From Chloroflexota bacterium (GTDB lineage Bacteria; Chloroflexota; Limnocylindria; Limnocylindrales; CSP1-4): 7,493 bases of DNA. This document shows positions 5,132 to 7,493 of the stretch, one piece after another. Numbering within the stretch: the stretch's first letter is position 1; each line of letters starts with the position of its first letter. A program made the position numbers and the translations under genes. The notes beneath the pieces are model-generated. The model was given only the letters and a program-made list of their open reading frames with translations, was not told where the DNA came from and made no database searches. Location of the stretch: assembly GCA_003157175.1 (NCBI GenBank), contig PMIQ01000155.1, forward strand, positions 5,042 through 12,534, in the 5' to 3' direction.

Positions 5132-6567
5132 TCGCCCTCCTCGTCTCCTTCGGACGGGTCGACTTGCTCGATCTCGCCCGGGACCTCGTCACGGATCACC
5201 TCGAGCTCGCCAAAGCCTGCCGCCTCGAGGTCCTTGGCCACCACGTCCGCGTCGCCGACAAGAACGATGGCCAGCCGGTCGGTACGGATGTGTTCGTGGG
5301 CTGCTTTCTGCACGTCCTGAGCCGTAACCGCCTCGACAAGACCCCGATAACGGGCCAGCTCGTCGTCCGGCAGGCCGTTAACGAAAAGGCCGCCGATCGC
5401 TCCGACCACAGCCCCCGGTGTCTCGAAGCGCAGCGGGAACACTCCGACCATGTAGTCGCGCGCCACGGCCAGCTCCGCCTCCGTGACGAGCGTGTCACGA
5501 ATCCGATGCAGCTCCTTGAGCGCCTCGGAGATGGCCGGCACCGTCACCGCCGTCTGGACCGCCGTCCGGACGCCGAAGGGGCCGGCGCCGCGCCGCATGT
5601 CGAACCCGGCGCCTACACCGTACGTATAGCCCTTTTCCTCGCGCAGATTCAGCTGCAGCCGCGAGTTGAACAGGCCGCCGAGGATGGCGGCCATGACCTG
5701 CACGGCGTGGAAGTCCGGGATACGGCGCGGCAGGCCGACGTGTCCGATTCGAACCTCGGACTGCACCGAGCCCGGCCTGTGATAGAGCCGAACGATCGGC
5801 CGATCCACGGCCGAGTCGGCGACCGGGGCTGGCCAGGGAAGCGTCGCGGCCGGCCGGCCCGAAACGCGGCGCGCCAGCGAGCCCAGCACTTCTTCGGCCA
5901 TGCGCGGGACATCGAGGCCGGTCAAGTCGCCGCCGACCACGAGGGCGGCCCGCTCGGGCGACAGCAGCGCCCGGTGGATCCCGACCAGCTCGTCGCGGGT
6001 CAGCCGTCCGACCGTCGATTCGTCTCCGCCGGCAAGGCGCGAATAGGGCGACTCGGCGGTGAAGATCGTTTGAGAGAAGGCCTGCTCAACGCGGCGGCGC
6101 GGCTCGGCCCGCATCTGCAGAAGATCGTTGAGCCGCTCGTCGCGCAGGCGCGCTACCTCCTCCGCCGGGAACGTGGGGCGTTCGACGAGCTCATCGAGCA
6201 GCTCCAGAGCGGCCCGCAGGCGTGAAGCCGCGACCTCGACACTGGCCGCGAAGGCATCCCAGCTGGCGTCGGCATGGAGCGTGGAGCCGAGTCTCTCGGC
6301 GGCCTCGATCAACGCCAGCCCCGGGTAGCGCTCCGTGCCCTCCGTCATCGCCCGAGCCATCAAGACGGTGGCGCCCGCGAGATCCGCCGTCTCGTCGACG
6401 GCCCCGATCCGGAAGATCAGGTTGGCCGACACGAGCGGCCGGCCCGGCACGTGGACCGTCAGAACCTGCAGTCCCGACGGGAGCACCGTCCGCTCGAACT
6501 TCGGGAAGCTGTAAGCGCGCGGTTGTCCGGGCGTTGGGCGGGCGGCGAGAATCTCTTCGAGAGTCAT
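5128..6567 (-). CDS. M16 family peptidase-like protein, non-catalytic subunit
   Basis: A 479-residue protein with the two-domain M16 architecture. The first domain starts around FERTVLPSGLQVLTVHVPGRP (24-43) and runs on through FRIGAVDETADLAGA. Where active M16 enzymes carry HxxEH before the conserved GT, this protein reads VLMAR (68-72) before TEGTE (75-79), so the zinc ligands are absent. The second domain has GLFNSRLQLNLREEKGYTYGVGA (298-320), which includes the Arg309/Tyr314 substrate-binding pair kept in many non-catalytic partners. This matches the inactive subunit of M16B heterodimers such as mitochondrial processing peptidase alpha, and the upstream gene supplies a likely catalytic partner. 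No signal peptide or membrane segment is seen, so a cytoplasmic location is likely. The C-terminus is acidic. The ATG at 6567 is chosen for its 4-nt ATGA overlap with the upstream gene and a GAGGAGA site 7 nt before it. The frame stays open further upstream, but only in the shadow of the neighbouring gene. Confidence 0.93.
   Translation of the reverse strand: MTLEEILAARPTPGQPRAYSFPKFERTVLPSGLQVLTVHVPGRPLVSANLIFRIGAVDETADLAGATVLMARAMTEGTERYPGLALIEAAERLGSTLHADASWDAFAASVEVAASRLRAALELLDELVERPTFPAEEVARLRDERLNDLLQMRAEPRRRVEQAFSQTIFTAESPYSRLAGGDESTVGRLTRDELVGIHRALLSPERAALVVGGDLTGLDVPRMAEEVLGSLARRVSGRPAATLPWPAPVADSAVDRPIVRLYHRPGSVQSEVRIGHVGLPRRIPDFHAVQVMAAILGGLFNSRLQLNLREEKGYTYGVGAGFDMRRGAGPFGVRTAVQTAVTVPAISEALKELHRIRDTLVTEAELAVARDYMVGVFPLRFETPGAVVGAIGGLFVNGLPDDELARYRGLVEAVTAQDVQKAAHEHIRTDRLAIVLVGDADVVAKDLEAAGFGELEVIRDEVPGEIEQVDPSEGDEEGE
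5135..5142 (-). promoter_or_regulatory. Shine-Dalgarno (GAGGAGGG) for the PfkB-like gene
   Basis: GAGGAGGG on the minus strand lies 3 nt before the ATG at 5131, inside the last codons of the upstream M16 gene. It supports this start and coupled translation across the ATGA overlap. The spacing is slightly short. Confidence 0.65.
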
Positions 6568-7493
6568 GCCGCCGTCTCCTCGTCCGCGCTCCTGGCCGCC
6601 GGGCCGGAGGCGGGCATGTAAGTGAGCACGACCCGGTTGTCCGGCCGGAACACCTCGGCGGCGACGGCCTGGATCTCGGCCGGCGTCACCGACAGGTATC
6701 GATCCAGCTGGCGGTTGATGAGGTCCGGATCGTCGAGGAGAGTGGCGAACATCGCCAGGCGATCGGCGCGCTCGTCCACCCGCTGCAGCGCCTCGAGCTC
6801 GTACGTCTCGATCAGGGCTCGCGCGCGAGCGAGCTCGTCGGCCGTCACCGGCTCCCGACCCAGGCGTTCGAGCTCCTCCTCGAAGGCGCGCTCGACGACG
6901 TCCGGGTCGACTCCCGGCCGAACCGTCGCCTCGCCAGCCGCAATCGACGCCCCGCCCACGAACCCGAGGGCGAAGAATGCGACGTCCTGCGCGATCCGCT
7001 CCTCGCGCACGAGCCGCCGGTACAGGCGGCTGCCCTTGCCGCCCGCCAGTATCTGGCACGCCACCTCCAGGGCCTCCAGCCGCGGATCGCCGAAGCGCGG
7101 CGCTCGAAATCCGAAGTAGTGACGCGGCAAGGGAACCTGATCCTCGACGATCTCCCGACTCTCGGCCCCCAGGATGGCCGGCACCGTCATGTCGCCGAGC
7201 GGCGGGATCTTCGGGTTCGCCGCGATCCCGCCGAAGTACCGCTCCACCCAGGCTCGAGCCTGAGCCGGATCGACATCGCCGGCGATCGCCAGGACCGCGT
7301 TGTTTGGCGCGTAGTAGGTGCGAAAGAAAGCGGCCACGTCCTCGAGCGAGGCCGCGTCGAGGTCCTCCATCGACCCGATCGTGGGGTGGTGATACGGATG
7401 CTCAGGTGGAAAGAGATGCGCCTGGAGCTTATTGGACCACTCGCCGTACGGTCGGTTGTCGTAGCTCGAGCGCTTCTCGTTCTTGACGACGTC
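6564..7493 (-). CDS. M16 family zinc peptidase, probable catalytic subunit (5' truncated)
   Basis: The frame is open to the right edge of the window and gives 309 visible residues. The N-terminal part with the expected HxxEH zinc motif is outside. The visible start, DVVKNEKRSSYDNRPYG, matches the M16 stretch that carries the third zinc ligand (Glu at visible residue 6). LFPPEHPYHHPTIGSMEDL (27-45), FFRTYYAPNNAVLAIAGDVD (56-75) and YFGGI (86-90) follow, all typical of the first M16 domain. The second domain holds GGKGSRLYRRLVREERIAQDV (151-171) and ends near VFRPDNRVVLTYMPA (281-295). It should hydrolyse peptides or small proteins, probably together with the non-catalytic partner encoded next, with which it shares an ATGA overlap. 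An ATG at 7370 lies inside the conserved region and is not the true start. Because HxxEH is not visible, the catalytic status is inferred from the conserved Glu and from the partner's lack of the motif. Confidence 0.93.
   Translation of the reverse strand, partial: DVVKNEKRSSYDNRPYGEWSNKLQAHLFPPEHPYHHPTIGSMEDLDAASLEDVAAFFRTYYAPNNAVLAIAGDVDPAQARAWVERYFGGIAANPKIPPLGDMTVPAILGAESREIVEDQVPLPRHYFGFRAPRFGDPRLEALEVACQILAGGKGSRLYRRLVREERIAQDVAFFALGFVGGASIAAGEATVRPGVDPDVVERAFEEELERLGREPVTADELARARALIETYELEALQRVDERADRLAMFATLLDDPDLINRQLDRYLSVTPAEIQAVAAEVFRPDNRVVLTYMPASGPAARSADEETAA
6575..6581 (-). promoter_or_regulatory. Shine-Dalgarno (GAGGAGA) for the second M16 gene
   Basis: GAGGAGA on the minus strand is 7 nt upstream of the ATG at 6567, within the final codons of the first M16 gene. 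It fixes the start of the second M16 protein inside a much longer open frame. Confidence 0.7.

Noticed and set aside
5164..6225. Plus-strand open frame of 353 residues opposite the second M16 gene.
   Set aside because: It is antisense to a clearly conserved peptidase and has no start signal or known motif.
5128..7059. A single 643-residue minus-strand protein covering both M16 regions.
   Set aside because: The first 164 residues are an Arg/Gly/Ala-rich shadow of the upstream M16 gene in another frame. The real protein starts at 6567, with a Shine-Dalgarno and an ATGA overlap.
6977..7486. Plus-strand open frame near the right edge.
   Set aside because: It is a Pro/Arg/Ser-rich shadow opposite the conserved M16 region.

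Overview
This is a GC-rich bacterial window. It is densely coding, uses GTG as well as ATG starts, and has short intergenic gaps. It probably comes from a high-GC lineage with many leaderless transcripts, such as Chloroflexota or Actinomycetota. I lean to an uncultured Chloroflexota-type organism, but that is inference from gene types and start signals and I cannot confirm it. No RNA genes, CRISPR arrays, insertion sequences or phage genes are visible.

Layout. The left part (plus strand) carries a two-component system: the DNA-binding tail of an OmpR/PhoB-type response regulator, cut by the window edge, followed 9 nt later by a complete membrane sensor histidine kinase. After a 67-bp gap comes a plus-strand gene for an unusual two-part protein. 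Its short N-terminal segment looks like the C-terminal tail of cysteinyl-tRNA synthetase, and it is joined to a family-2-like glycosyltransferase fold in which the usual DxD metal motif is not recognisable. This gene converges on a minus-strand gene for a TPR-rhomboid membrane protease. A hairpin between them spans both stop codons.

The right part (minus strand, read from the right edge leftwards) is a tightly coupled three-gene operon: an M16 zinc peptidase (5' end outside the window), a second M16 protein lacking the HxxEH zinc motif, and a short PfkB/ribokinase-like protein that has lost the catalytic Asp of the GAGD motif. Both junctions are 4-nt ATGA overlaps preceded by purine-rich ribosome binding sites. 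A GC hairpin downstream probably ends this operon just before the rhomboid promoter.

How the genes fit together. The M16 pair resembles the active/inactive subunit pairs known in M16B peptidases, so the two probably form a heterodimer. The coupled PfkB-like pseudokinase is the least explained member. The rhomboid gene and the glycosyltransferase-like gene each have a TANNNT -10 element placed 6-7 nt before the start codon, which suggests leaderless mRNAs and separate control. The most interesting items are the tRNA-synthetase-tail/glycosyltransferase fusion and the M16-M16-pseudokinase operon.
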